Below, piece by piece: positions 1 through 6,253 of a DNA stretch of 7,365 nucleotides; the first letter of the stretch is position 1, and each line of letters opens with the position of its first letter. The notes under the pieces are model-generated. The model was not told the DNA's origin. It did no database searches and worked only from the letters and a program-made list of their open reading frames with translations. The stretch is from Bacillota bacterium (GTDB lineage: Bacteria > Bacillota > Sulfobacillia > JAJZYS01 > JAJYTV01): contig JAKAPV010000152.1 of NCBI GenBank assembly GCA_021806845.1, forward strand, positions 1 to 7,365, given 5' to 3'. Position numbers and translations under genes: made by a program.

Positions 1-149
1 TCGCTCGCCTCTCCACATCCGATGTCCACCGCCAGGGGGTGGCTCAGATATGCTCCTTGCAATACGGCGCACGCGCGCTCGCACAGACCATTCGGCTCGC
101 GACCCCAGTAGAAAGAGGCTTGGCGGTAGACGTCATCGTAGCTCTGCAC
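1..149 (-). CDS. Class I SAM-dependent methyltransferase, N-terminal part (runs off left edge)
   Basis: Partial gene: 49 codons are read from a GTG at 147-149 (complement) to the window edge with no stop. The start reads VQSYDDVYRQASFYWGREPN and the visible part ends in VDIGCGEAS. The hD/E-h-G-x-G-x motif DIGCGEA is motif I of class I Rossmann methyltransferases, the glycine-rich loop that binds S-adenosylmethionine, and YRQ..FYWG.EPN is a familiar start for small methyltransferases of this kind. The only in-frame start between the upstream stop (195-197) and the motif is this GTG; a purine-rich GGGGAG lies 4 nt before it. The substrate cannot be read because the C-terminal part is missing. 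It lies 129 bases downstream of the HAD gene, same strand. The family is clear from the motif; the specific role is unknown. Confidence 0.75.
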   Translation of the reverse strand, partial: MQSYDDVYRQASFYWGREPNGLCERACAVLQGAYLSHPLAVDIGCGEAS

Positions 150-278
150 TCGGCTCCCCTTCCCCTGACAAGCGTCGTCAACTTGTATGCTCTGCTACCA
201 TTTCCAACTTACTCCTTCTTGTAGCCCACTCCCGCCCTGTCGTCCCGCAGCCGCGCGCAGGATCTTAGGGGTGGTAGC

Positions 279-974
279 CTACTTGAGACTGGCGATCTCA
301 TCTTCAACCTCGCTGAGCCGCCGAATACTTGGTCGATAACTGGATCCGGCTGGAGCAAAGTGGACGGCATGAAGTCCGGCCTTGCGCGCGGGGAGAATGT
401 CACGATTGAGGTCGTCGCCAACCACCAGGATCTGGTTCGGCGGCCTACCGATCCGATCTACCGTAGCGGCGAACACCGCGGGATCTGGTTTAAAAGCCCC
501 GAGTTCCTCGCTTACGAAAACATTATCCAAAAACGGGACAAAACCGAGCCTGCTAAGCCTTCGACGCTGGCTGTCGGAAGGGCCATTTGTTAGAACATGG
601 CATTTGATCCCACGGTCTACGAGTGCAGTAAGGCACTCACTCGCTCCCGCCATTGGCTCAATGGCATCATTTATCTCGCTCATGAAGGAATCGTTCATTG
701 AGGCGACAAGCCATCGCTCCTCACTTGCTTCACCAGGAACAAGCCCCATCTCTGAGAGGACCAAGTGGAAGCGGAGCCAGCGGTAGTCGTCACGAGAGAT
801 CTCTCGTGTGGCGAAGACCTCGAACAATGTCGGTTCAATTTTGTTCCACAGGTCGTACGCAGCAGATCGGTACTCTACAGGGAGTGTCTCAAACGCGTGA
901 GCCACCCCGCGTTCCCGTGCGGTGCTGAAATCACAAAGGGTATCGTCAAGGTCGAAAATCGCATCCGTAATCAC
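279..974 (-). CDS. HAD-superfamily hydrolase (YjjG/phosphoglycolate phosphatase-like)
   Basis: A complete 231-residue cytoplasmic phosphatase-type protein with all four HAD motifs. Motif I is FDLDDTL (residues 7-13), with Asp8 as the expected nucleophile and Asp10 as acid/base. Motif II is LTNG (Thr129). Motif III is Lys162 in FKPDP. Motif IV is VVGDDLNRD (Asp187/Asp188, Mg2+ ligands). The stretch between motifs I and II is a helical cap (C1 type) that sets substrate choice. Length fits HAD-IA enzymes such as nucleotide, phosphoglycolate or sugar-phosphate phosphatases; the substrate cannot be predicted. The GTG start at 972-974 is supported by AGAGGTG (complement of 985-991), 10 nt upstream. 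The GNAT gene lies 155 bases upstream and the methyltransferase downstream, same strand. No truncation is seen. Confidence 0.92.
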   Translation of the reverse strand: MITDAIFDLDDTLCDFSTARERGVAHAFETLPVEYRSAAYDLWNKIEPTLFEVFATREISRDDYRWLRFHLVLSEMGLVPGEASEERWLVASMNDSFMSEINDAIEPMAGASECLTALVDRGIKCHVLTNGPSDSQRRRLSRLGFVPFLDNVFVSEELGAFKPDPAVFAATVDRIGRPPNQILVVGDDLNRDILPARKAGLHAVHFAPAGSSYRPSIRRLSEVEDEIASLK

Positions 975-1129
975 GTCGTACGTTCACCTCTGCGTTCCGC
1001 CAAACCTACGCGGTCAGCAGCTTCACCTCAAGGGACACTTTCCACACCGTGCTCGGACAAGGCGGCCATGAGCGGGTTGCAACTGTGCTGGCAGGACTGC
1101 ATTCCCCATGTCGACATCCCCGAAGAGTT

Positions 1130-1567
1130 CTACTGAGCAATATACTTTTTGAAGCCTCGGACCGGTACAGAATAGCCTAGCCGCTCGTAAAGTCTATGCG
1201 CCGACCTCCTGTCAGCTCCGCTCACCAGCAGAATCAACGAGCACCCTGCGTCATGCCCTATTGCCTCAAGAACTGACATGAGTGATCGAGCAATGCCGCG
1301 ACCACGATAGTCGGCGTGAACAATCAGATTGTCGACCGTCATGAACGGTTGACATGTGCCCACGGTATCGGGGCAAATCACCCCGTACACCGTACCAACC
1401 AGTTTCCGTTGTCCAGTTTCCGCTACCAGTACGATGATATTTGAGTTTTCACGCAAGCGATTTCCCAATGCTACTACATCCGTGGGCTTCGATATAAGTT
1501 GATCATAAAGGGCCGCCAATTGCATGGAATCTTCTGGGCGGGCCCTGCGCACGATGATTCCATCCAC
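1130..1567 (-). CDS. GNAT-family N-acetyltransferase
   Basis: A single-domain acetyltransferase that transfers acetyl from acetyl-CoA to an amine; the acceptor is unknown. The start region IIVRRARPED is the usual beta1-alpha1 opening. Motif A is DNLIVHADYRGRGIARSLM, whose RGRGIA loop holds the CoA pyrophosphate. Motif B is AHRLYERLGY, with the usual catalytic-type Tyr, followed by GFKKYI on the last strand. The reading frame opens at a GTG at 1574-1576, but AGGTGG (complement of 1578-1583) sits only 1 nt from it. The same site is 10 nt from the GTG at 1565-1567, so that later start is preferred (145 residues instead of 148). It is cytoplasmic and full length. It is the first gene of the minus-strand set with the HAD hydrolase and methyltransferase, which may be co-transcribed with it. 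Confidence 0.9.
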   Translation of the reverse strand: MDGIIVRRARPEDSMQLAALYDQLISKPTDVVALGNRLRENSNIIVLVAETGQRKLVGTVYGVICPDTVGTCQPFMTVDNLIVHADYRGRGIARSLMSVLEAIGHDAGCSLILLVSGADRRSAHRLYERLGYSVPVRGFKKYIAQ

Positions 1568-1576
1568 AGTTTTCAC

Positions 1577-1913
1577 TCCACCTTATCGTTTGCACTCTTT
1601 GTAACATGGCTATGCGTCCCATAAACATCCTTTAGTCCGGCAGGGCGAGATGTACAAGGCGTACCTTGGAGCCTATACTCGGCAGCGAACGCGAGGACGA
1701 CGATATCTTCGTCGGCACCCTGCTCATCCCTTGCGCCTCTGGGGCCGCGTTGACGCGCCGCGATCTGTCCGGGCCCCGATCCGGTCGGTGGTGGTGCCGG
1801 GACGGACGCGACGTAACGCCTTGCAGGCTCACCATCGGCCAAGGCCTATTGGACGTTAGATCCCATTCTGATCTCCACCTTTGACTCCGACTCGACCATA
1901 CCTTCGGTACTGC
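1577..1913. other. Stretch without a confident gene
   Basis: No protein family is recognised on either strand here. The most coding-like reading is plus strand, stop to stop about 1636-1884, with a run of G/C-ending codons around 1669-1730 (EPILGSEREDDDIFVGTLL), but it has no ribosome binding site, no good start and no recognisable motif. A minus-strand frame ending just before the GNAT start (1573-1842) is about equally open and equally unconvincing. The stretch may be decayed sequence next to the IS110 remnant. Any promoter for the GNAT gene should lie here, but no good -35/-10 pair was found. Confidence 0.3.
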
Positions 1914-2246
1914 TCACACACGTCCCTTCCCCATTTTGGAGATTTCAGCCACCGTGAATCCTGAATGCCTCTTCTTGCCGACGAAGATCGGCACCCAGGC
2001 GGCGTTGTTCCAACATTGGTTGGTCGACATGCCCTTGAGATGGCGTGAGAGCCGGGCGTGCTGGGCGGCGAGGTAGGTGTTCTTTGTCCTTGTCGCCGCA
2101 CGGGCGGCCTCGATGAGGGCGTTGCGCAAGGACTTGTTCCCGGGACGGGAGCGAGCCGGCTTGCGCTTACCCGCGCTCTCGTTCTGTCCGGGCGTCAATC
2201 CAGCCCATGACGCCAAGTGGTCGGCAGAAGGGAAGTGCGAGACGTT
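1914..2246 (-). pseudogene. IS110-family transposase, C-terminal remnant
   Basis: The minus-strand frame reads NVSHFPSADHLASWAGLTPG, continues with QNESAGKRKPARSRPGNK and then SLRNALIEAARAATRTKNTY and LAAQHARL. This is the conserved C-terminal (transposase IS116/IS110/IS902, serine-containing) domain: the FP.A.HLASWAGL.PG..ESAGKR signature and the G(N)K.LR..L.EAA.AA.R.K.TYLAAQ helix. Family members are about 350-450 residues; only about 70 recognisable residues remain (2246 to about 2043). The frame stops upstream at a TAG (complement of 2250-2252), so the DEDD catalytic N-terminal half is gone. After ARLSRH the frame stays open to 1914, but the expected ending (GKKRA..AVAHSILVI-type) is absent, so the 3' end is also rearranged. 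It is non-functional. It directly abuts the RNA-gene fragment on its right. Confidence 0.8.
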
Positions 2247-2257
2247 TCGCTATCAAT

Positions 2258-2290
2258 AGGTCAGGGGTTCGAATCCCCTCGCCTCCACCA
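2258..2290 (+). tRNA. 3' fragment of a tRNA-Ala-like (or tmRNA) gene
   Basis: A class I variable loop AGGTC (2258-2262) is followed by a perfect T arm, AGGGG-TTCGAAT-CCCCT (2263-2279), acceptor 3' strand CGCCTCC (2280-2286), discriminator A and encoded CCA (2287-2290). The U at position 70 of the acceptor would form the G3-U70 pair used by alanyl-tRNA synthetase if the lost 5' strand was GGGGGCG, so tRNA-Ala or tmRNA are the best candidates; the AGGTC loop favours tRNA-Ala. No 5' acceptor strand, D arm or pairing anticodon stem exists upstream. The bases where those should be (2241-2257) read into the IS110 remnant. A tmRNA 5' end about 350 bases upstream is also absent. It is therefore a truncated copy, the form left at one end of a tRNA-integrated element or after IS-mediated deletion. 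Confidence 0.75.
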
Positions 2291-2325
2291 AGATTCAATG
2301 GCTTAAGATAGCGGTTTTCGGGGAT

Positions 2326-2356
2326 CCGGCCTTGCGCCTTGCAGGGCCGGTTTTCT
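2326..2356 (+). terminator. Intrinsic terminator downstream of the RNA-gene fragment
   Basis: CCGGCCTTGC (2326-2335) pairs with GCAGGGCCGG (2341-2350), a 10-bp stem with one G-U pair, a 5-nt loop, followed by TTTTCT. It lies 36 bases after the CCA end, as expected for the native 3' flank of the tRNA/tmRNA gene. This suggests that the right side of the scar is the original flank and the left side is foreign. Confidence 0.75.
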
Positions 2357-2359
2357 GCG

Positions 2360-2380
2360 TTTGCTAACGGATTTGCTGAC
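2360..2380 (+). repeat. Imperfect direct repeat TTTGCTAAC / TTTGCTGAC
   Basis: TTTGCTAAC (2360-2368) is repeated as TTTGCTGAC (2372-2380), eight of nine bases identical, one copy per 12 bp, just after the terminator. Short direct repeats beside a tRNA 3' end can be arm-type binding sites of a tyrosine integrase, but no integrase gene is visible, so this is only a possibility. A GCATGCA / TGCATGC inverted pair (2388-2394 and 2417-2423) lies further right. Confidence 0.35.
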
Positions 2381-2456
2381 GCTTTTCGCATGCACCATGT
2401 TGCGTTATGAAGCGGATGCATGCAAGCTTCATACGGTAATCCGTAGGTAGATTAGC

Positions 2457-2491
2457 AGGACGGCGGCGCCTCACGAAGGCACCGCCGTCCT
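2457..2491 (-). terminator. Hairpin after the PadR/HAAS operon
   Basis: AGGACGGCGG (2457-2466) pairs perfectly with CCGCCGTCCT (2482-2491). A one-base mismatch and a further GCC/GGC helix surround a 7-nt loop. It lies 15 bases past the stop codon of the HAAS protein gene, the right place for a transcript end, but no U-run follows on the minus strand. It may be a weak terminator or an mRNA 3'-end stabiliser. Confidence 0.55.
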
Positions 2492-2506
2492 GGGCGTCTG
2501 TAGGAG

Positions 2507-3403
2507 TCACTCGATAGTCAGAGTGGAGTCAGGCGCGGGGGGCGCCGCCTCGAACACGCGGGCGCGCAGCCACTCCAGGGCGGCGCAGCCTGTGAAGTAG
2601 AGGGCGGCGATACAGCCCGCAGCAGGCAGCGATGTCGCAAACGCTGGCCAAGCCGAAGGTACCGACGGAGCGAAGGATCCATAGTCGTAGAAAATCGGGT
2701 CCAGCCTTGGGAAGAGATTGAAGGCGATGAGCAGCGCAACGAGCAGACCTGTCGTGGCCACGCCGGCCGTGAGCGGATGGCGGAGGGGCGGTGCCTCGCC
2801 GCCTCTGAACCAAGGCAGGCGCTCCGCCGCGAGAAGGGCGGCCACCGAGATCGCGGCTGAAAGGAGTACGCCGAAGAGGCCAAGTCCAGCGGCGCCGGAT
2901 GAGTAGAGGAGGGCGAAGGCGAGCCCGCCGAGGGCGCCTGCGCCGGCGTAGACCCAGGCGCGGGGGAGGAGCTCGCTCCACGCGATGCCGGAAGATACGG
3001 GCTGGCGGGCCTGCAAGCGGTAGAGGAGTGTCGCGAAGGAGCGTAGGTGGAGAAGCCCCCACGCGATCGACCAGAGAAGGAGCAGCACGCCGTAGCCGTC
3101 GGGTGCGGCTGGGGTGCCCAAGCAGCCGATCGCCCAGAGGAGGACGACGAGCGTCACCGCTACCGGCCAGAGGGGGCGGTGCGGCCGCTCCAGGTCACGA
3201 AAGCGGCGGACGAGGATCTCGGCTGGTCCGAATACCTCCATGGCCTTGCGCTCGGCGTCGTCCGCAGCCAGTCCCTCGTCAAGGAACTGTTCCTTGAGGC
3301 AGAGGAGGTGGTCACGGACCTCCCGCCTCAGCTCGCGAGCGCGGCGGCGGCTTCGCAGGCCTTCCGCGACGTCCTCGACGTACTCATCCCAAAGCAAGGG
3401 CAT
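2507..3403 (-). CDS. HAAS-domain (DUF1700-like) multi-pass membrane protein
   Basis: 298 residues. Residues about 5-72 form a charged helical domain (YVEDVAEGLRSRRRARELRREVRDHL, then ..AERKAMEVFGPAEILVRRF) of the HAAS/DUF1700 'permease prefix' type, which is almost always encoded next to a PadR regulator. Six hydrophobic segments follow at about 78-95, 104-120, 149-167, 173-193, 211-230 and 255-275, so it is an inner-membrane protein with a cytoplasmic N-terminus. No transporter or enzyme motif is seen and its activity is unknown; the family is thought to work in envelope-linked signalling with its PadR partner. The ATG start at 3401-3403 lies inside the 3' end of padR (20-base overlap), with GGAGGG a few bases upstream, so translation is probably coupled. 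Very high G+C at third positions gives long antisense open frames here, which are not genes. Confidence 0.85.
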   Translation of the reverse strand: MPLLWDEYVEDVAEGLRSRRRARELRREVRDHLLCLKEQFLDEGLAADDAERKAMEVFGPAEILVRRFRDLERPHRPLWPVAVTLVVLLWAIGCLGTPAAPDGYGVLLLLWSIAWGLLHLRSFATLLYRLQARQPVSSGIAWSELLPRAWVYAGAGALGGLAFALLYSSGAAGLGLFGVLLSAAISVAALLAAERLPWFRGGEAPPLRHPLTAGVATTGLLVALLIAFNLFPRLDPIFYDYGSFAPSVPSAWPAFATSLPAAGCIAALYFTGCAALEWLRARVFEAAPPAPDSTLTIE

Positions 3404-3734
3404 GTCCCTCCGTTCCAGCCAGTACGGACTGTGTGGCCCGCACCTCGGACTCGAAGCGGGCGAACTCGTCAGCGTAGCGCGTCTGCCCCAGCACCGTGAG
3501 GGCGTACACCTTACGGCGGCGTCCGTCCGCCTCCTGCCAATGGCTCTGGATCGCGCCCTCCTCCTGAAGCTCGTGGAGGAGAGGGTACAGAAGTCCCTCG
3601 CCGGGCTGGAACACCCCGCCGGAGCCCTCTACGATGCGTCGCGCGATGGCGTACCCGTGCAGCGGAGACTCGCGCAGCACGCCGAGGACCAGTAGTACGA
3701 GCCGCCTTCCGGACGCCTTCCCATCGCTCATCAC
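3384..3734 (-). CDS. PadR-family transcriptional regulator
   Basis: 116 residues, the usual length of short (PadR-s1 type) regulators. The winged helix covers residues about 11-85. LVLLVLGVLRESPLHGYAIA is the PadR helix 1-2 signature, FQPGEGLLYPLLHELQEEGA is the recognition helix region, and GRRRKVYALTVLG is the wing. A short C-terminal helix (88-105) would mediate dimerisation. It should be a cytoplasmic DNA-binding repressor, probably of its own operon and responding to an unknown ligand or stress. AGGAGGTG (complement of 3743-3750) is an excellent ribosome binding site, 8 nt from the GTG at 3732-3734 and 11 nt from the ATG at 3729-3731; either could start it. It is the first gene of a two-gene operon with the HAAS membrane protein. 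Confidence 0.93.
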   Translation of the reverse strand: MMSDGKASGRRLVLLVLGVLRESPLHGYAIARRIVEGSGGVFQPGEGLLYPLLHELQEEGAIQSHWQEADGRRRKVYALTVLGQTRYADEFARFESEVRATQSVLAGTEGHALALG

Positions 3735-3755
3735 CGTCCCAACACCTCCTTCTTT

Positions 3756-3774
3756 GATGCATCCAATATATAGG
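3756..3774. promoter_or_regulatory. Candidate PadR operator over the -10 box
   Basis: CCAATATATAGG (3763-3774) is a palindrome apart from one central-flank pair and covers the whole -10 box. A perfect 8-bp palindrome GATGCATC (3756-3763) follows at the expected transcription start. PadR repressors commonly bind AT-rich dyads over their own promoters, so one or both may be the autoregulatory site. The family consensus (ATGTAT-type arms) is not exactly present, so this is an inference from position and symmetry. Confidence 0.4.
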
Positions 3775-3794
3775 TAACAGGTACGGGAAGTAAA
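3765..3794 (-). promoter_or_regulatory. Promoter of the PadR/HAAS operon
   Basis: On the minus strand, -35 TTTACT (complement of 3789-3794) and -10 TATATT (complement of 3765-3770) are separated by 18 bases. The -10 box matches the sigma-A consensus at five of six positions and the -35 at four. Transcription would begin near 3757, just before the strong ribosome binding site of padR. No other convincing promoter is seen upstream of this operon. Confidence 0.6.
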
Positions 3795-4096
3795 GAGCCC
3801 TGGCCTGGGTGGAGCGCTTTGCCGTGCCCGGAACGTACGATTTCATGGGTAATCGAGTTCGCACGGGCTGCGAGACGGTGGCGCCTGCGCAAACGGCGAA
3901 AGCACCAACAAGGGCGCACTCCCTTGCGGCGCTTTATGTAGTTGGGCGCACTTACCTGCGAAGTGTATCGGAGCGCATGGACTGGGGCCGTGATACCTTG
4001 AGTGCGCATGGCGTGCTACAGCACCTTCTTCCTGTATCTAGGAGGTCCGCTGTCACGTACTGACGAAATCACCCGAATCAGGGCATTCAGGGAGCG
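3795..4096. other. Divergent intergenic region with repeated GCGCACT words
   Basis: About 300 bases between the padR promoter and the Asp-box protein gene. GGGCGCACT occurs at 3912-3920 and 3944-3952, exactly 32 bp apart (about three helical turns), and the inverse AGTGCGC at 4001-4007. A strong AGGAGG (4040-4045) has no start codon at a suitable distance. No convincing promoter for the plus-strand gene was found; TTGGGC (3942-3947) and TGTATC (3964-3969), 16 bases apart, are a weak pair. An 84-codon plus-strand frame (3809-4063) lacks a ribosome binding site and coding character and is not called. Confidence 0.4.
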
Positions 4097-5971
4097 ATGG
4101 CATTGCGCCGTCTTCGCACAGGGTTGCTTGGGTCGCTCGCCGTCGTCGCGCTGTTCGCTGGTGGCTGCGGAGGCGTGAGCGGGCACGGCCCTACGGCTGC
4201 CGAGACCGGGCACAAGCTCACACAGCCTGCGAAGCACGTGTCGCCACCGACCGTGAATCCTACCCCTGCGACGCTTCACATCGCGTCGCATGTGCAGGCG
4301 ACTTTTACCGGTAGCCCGGCAGCGGAGTACGACCTCACGGACGTGGCGATGGTTTCCCCAACGGTGGGCTATGCCGCGGGAACGGGACTGATGGCCGCTG
4401 AAGGCTCGACCATACTCGAAACGACCGACGGCGGCCTTCACTTCGAGAGGCTCTTCTACACGCCGCAAGGCGTGGCGGGGCTTGCTGTGCCGGACTCCAG
4501 CCACGTATTCATCCTTGAAAACAACTTTACGGCGTCCCATGCAGTCACTGCGACGTTGCAGGAACTCTTGGACGGCAGTGCTACGCCAGTCACGCTCTGG
4601 ACCGGAAACGGCATCGGCGCCGGATCCCTGAGTTTCCCCACGGCGGTAGACGGGTTCATCGCAGCGGGGACGGGCACTCTTCAGTCCAAGGGCGAGCTGC
4701 TCGTGACCACGGATGGCGGAAGGACGTGGACTCCCTTTCCCGACCCGTGCGGCTGGCCCGGCGGAGGAGGGCCCGCGCTGGGCGGCGTCTCCTTCGTGAA
4801 CGCGCAGGACGGGTGGCTCCTCTGCAGCGGCCAGCCGGGAGCAGGGAACCAGGGGAAGGCCCTTTACCAAACCGTGGACGGCGGACGTCACTGGAGCGAG
4901 ATCGCCTCCACCGGTCCGAACTGGACGTCCGGGTCATTGCCGATCGGCGGATACGTGAGCGCCATCGACTTCACGAGCTCCGAGGCAGGTTACATCGGGC
5001 TCAACCGCTTCGGAATCCTGCGCACCACAGACGGCGGCAAGACCTGGAGTCAAGTCTATACGAATGTTGTCCCGCCCGGCAGCGATCAGGACTTCTCCGT
5101 GGGTTTCCTATCCAATGGCTTCGGCTGGCTCCTGGCCGGAGAGGGGCCCCCGCTCTCGGTCACCAGCAACGGTGGTGCGAACTGGCAGCAGGTCTACCCA
5201 CCACCCGTTCCGCAGTTTGGTATGTCTCTGGTCGGAACGGATGAAGTGCTTGGACTGGAGAGCGGGCCGAATCAGCGGTTCGTCGTCAGTACCGACGGGG
5301 GCGCCCAGTGGAGCGCGGGCTCCAGGCTGCCCTTCAGTTCCTCTTCGATGCAGGCGTTCACATCCTCCGACTTCGTTGCAGCGGGACCGAATGGCGTTGA
5401 ATTGACGAGCGACGGCGGCGCCAACTGGTCAGCTATCCAGCTTCCCTCGGGATGGACGACGCAGCGCGTCGGCTATTACCAGCCGACCGCTGGCTGGGTA
5501 GTGGCTAACCAAAGCAACGGACTCCAGGACATCTTTGCCTGCTCGGCGACCTGCAAGCCATTGCACGTACCCTTCACGCCCACCTTCGTACAGGCGACCG
5601 GGGCAGAGTCGGGACTTGCCCTCAGCCGTGGACCGAGCGGCACGTTTGTGCTCTACCGCACGACAAATGGCGGCAGGCACTGGACCGGGCGTGCACTGCC
5701 GTCCGCGTTCTCCGCTGGCGAGGGATCGGCTGGAGTGATCGGCCTCGGTGCGGCGGGAAGCGTGTGCTGGCTCTACACGAACTTCGACGTGCTGCTCAGC
5801 GCCGACGGCGGCGCGACCTGGAAGGAGATCACGGCGCCACCGGAAGACGTCATCACCGCCGCTGTGTTCACGTCCGCCGGCCACGGTCTGATCGAGGCGG
5901 AGAGCGGACCTGCCGGCACGCGGTTCTGGAGCACGTCGGACGGCGGCACCCAGTTCCAGTTGGTGCACTAG
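4097..5971 (+). CDS. Secreted lipoprotein-like Asp-box (BNR/YCF48-type) beta-propeller protein
   Basis: 624 residues. The N-terminus MALRRLRTGLLGSLAVVALF is an export signal followed by AGGC, a lipobox-like end with Cys24 as the lipidated residue, so it is probably anchored outside the membrane. A Thr/Pro/His-rich linker (about 30-75) follows. Ten Asp-box turns, (S/T)x(D/N)GGxxW or close, start at about residues 109, 204, 259, 310, 356, 398, 437, 522, 568 and 613; examples are TTDGGRTW, TVDGGRHW and TTDGGKTW. Such boxes cap blades of sialidase-, sortilin- and YCF48/Hcf136-type beta-propellers (PSII_BNR-like). No sialidase Arg triad or FRIP motif is evident, so binding or assembly is more likely than catalysis. 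The ATG at 4097 has AGGGAG only 2 nt upstream, an unusually close site, but later starts would remove the Arg-rich n-region. Frames antisense to it are composition artefacts. Confidence 0.85.
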   Translation: MALRRLRTGLLGSLAVVALFAGGCGGVSGHGPTAAETGHKLTQPAKHVSPPTVNPTPATLHIASHVQATFTGSPAAEYDLTDVAMVSPTVGYAAGTGLMAAEGSTILETTDGGLHFERLFYTPQGVAGLAVPDSSHVFILENNFTASHAVTATLQELLDGSATPVTLWTGNGIGAGSLSFPTAVDGFIAAGTGTLQSKGELLVTTDGGRTWTPFPDPCGWPGGGGPALGGVSFVNAQDGWLLCSGQPGAGNQGKALYQTVDGGRHWSEIASTGPNWTSGSLPIGGYVSAIDFTSSEAGYIGLNRFGILRTTDGGKTWSQVYTNVVPPGSDQDFSVGFLSNGFGWLLAGEGPPLSVTSNGGANWQQVYPPPVPQFGMSLVGTDEVLGLESGPNQRFVVSTDGGAQWSAGSRLPFSSSSMQAFTSSDFVAAGPNGVELTSDGGANWSAIQLPSGWTTQRVGYYQPTAGWVVANQSNGLQDIFACSATCKPLHVPFTPTFVQATGAESGLALSRGPSGTFVLYRTTNGGRHWTGRALPSAFSAGEGSAGVIGLGAAGSVCWLYTNFDVLLSADGGATWKEITAPPEDVITAAVFTSAGHGLIEAESGPAGTRFWSTSDGGTQFQLVH

Positions 5972-5988
5972 CCGCACACCGTCCATGA

Positions 5989-6198
5989 CTGCTTGTCTGG
6001 ACACCCGGTGCAGTTCTCTACCGGCCGACCCTGCGTATGCCGTCCCCCCCTGCACGGCGGACGCTGATCTTCAGCGGCGTCGCTGGCCAGCCGCTCATTT
6101 ATGGTCAGACGAACGGAGACCTCCTCTCACAGGTCGTCTTCCCGACGCAGAGCGGAGCCGCGGTGATCGAGATCTCGGCTGCTCCGAAGTCCCCATAG
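5989..6198 (+). pseudogene. Orphan C-terminal coding remnant, family unknown
   Basis: Plus-strand frame open from just after a TGA (5986-5988) to TAG at 6196-6198. The last 45 or so codons look genuinely coding: mostly G/C-ending codons and a smooth sequence TLIFSGVAGQPLIYGQTNGD then LLSQVVFPTQSGAAVIEISA, with a beta-strand-like pattern. There is no ribosome binding site before the only internal ATG (6037), and the upstream part (rich in Pro and Arg) looks degraded. The simplest reading is the tail of a gene whose 5' part was deleted, perhaps another secreted repeat protein like its neighbour. A very short real gene starting at 6037 (53 residues) cannot be excluded. No family is recognised. 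Confidence 0.4.
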
Positions 6199-6253
6199 CC
6201 GCCAGCTAGGTTTTGATATGGCAGTGCGGTGCAAAGGCATCCATGACTCAGAG

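Noticed and set aside
765..1136. 123-codon plus-strand frame across the start of the HAD gene
   Set aside because: Most of it is antisense to a certain HAD gene and it has no ribosome binding site; only its last part (after 1018) is kept as a low-interest remnant.
1940..2290. Complete tmRNA gene
   Set aside because: No GGGGGCG-type 5' end, tag reading frame or pairing partner of the acceptor is present about 350 bases upstream; IS110 coding sequence occupies the space.
2167..2421. 84-codon minus-strand frame containing GGGEGIRTPDLLIAK
   Set aside because: This peptide is the antisense reading of a tRNA-type T arm and acceptor end, a common false protein.
2529..3297. Several long frames on both strands overlapping the HAAS protein gene
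   Set aside because: They are Arg/Ala/Pro-rich products of high G+C third positions in the real gene and show no motif.
4016..4891. 291-codon minus-strand frame
   Set aside because: It is antisense to the Asp-box protein, whose repeats and signal peptide are unmistakable; the composition is Arg-rich without motifs.
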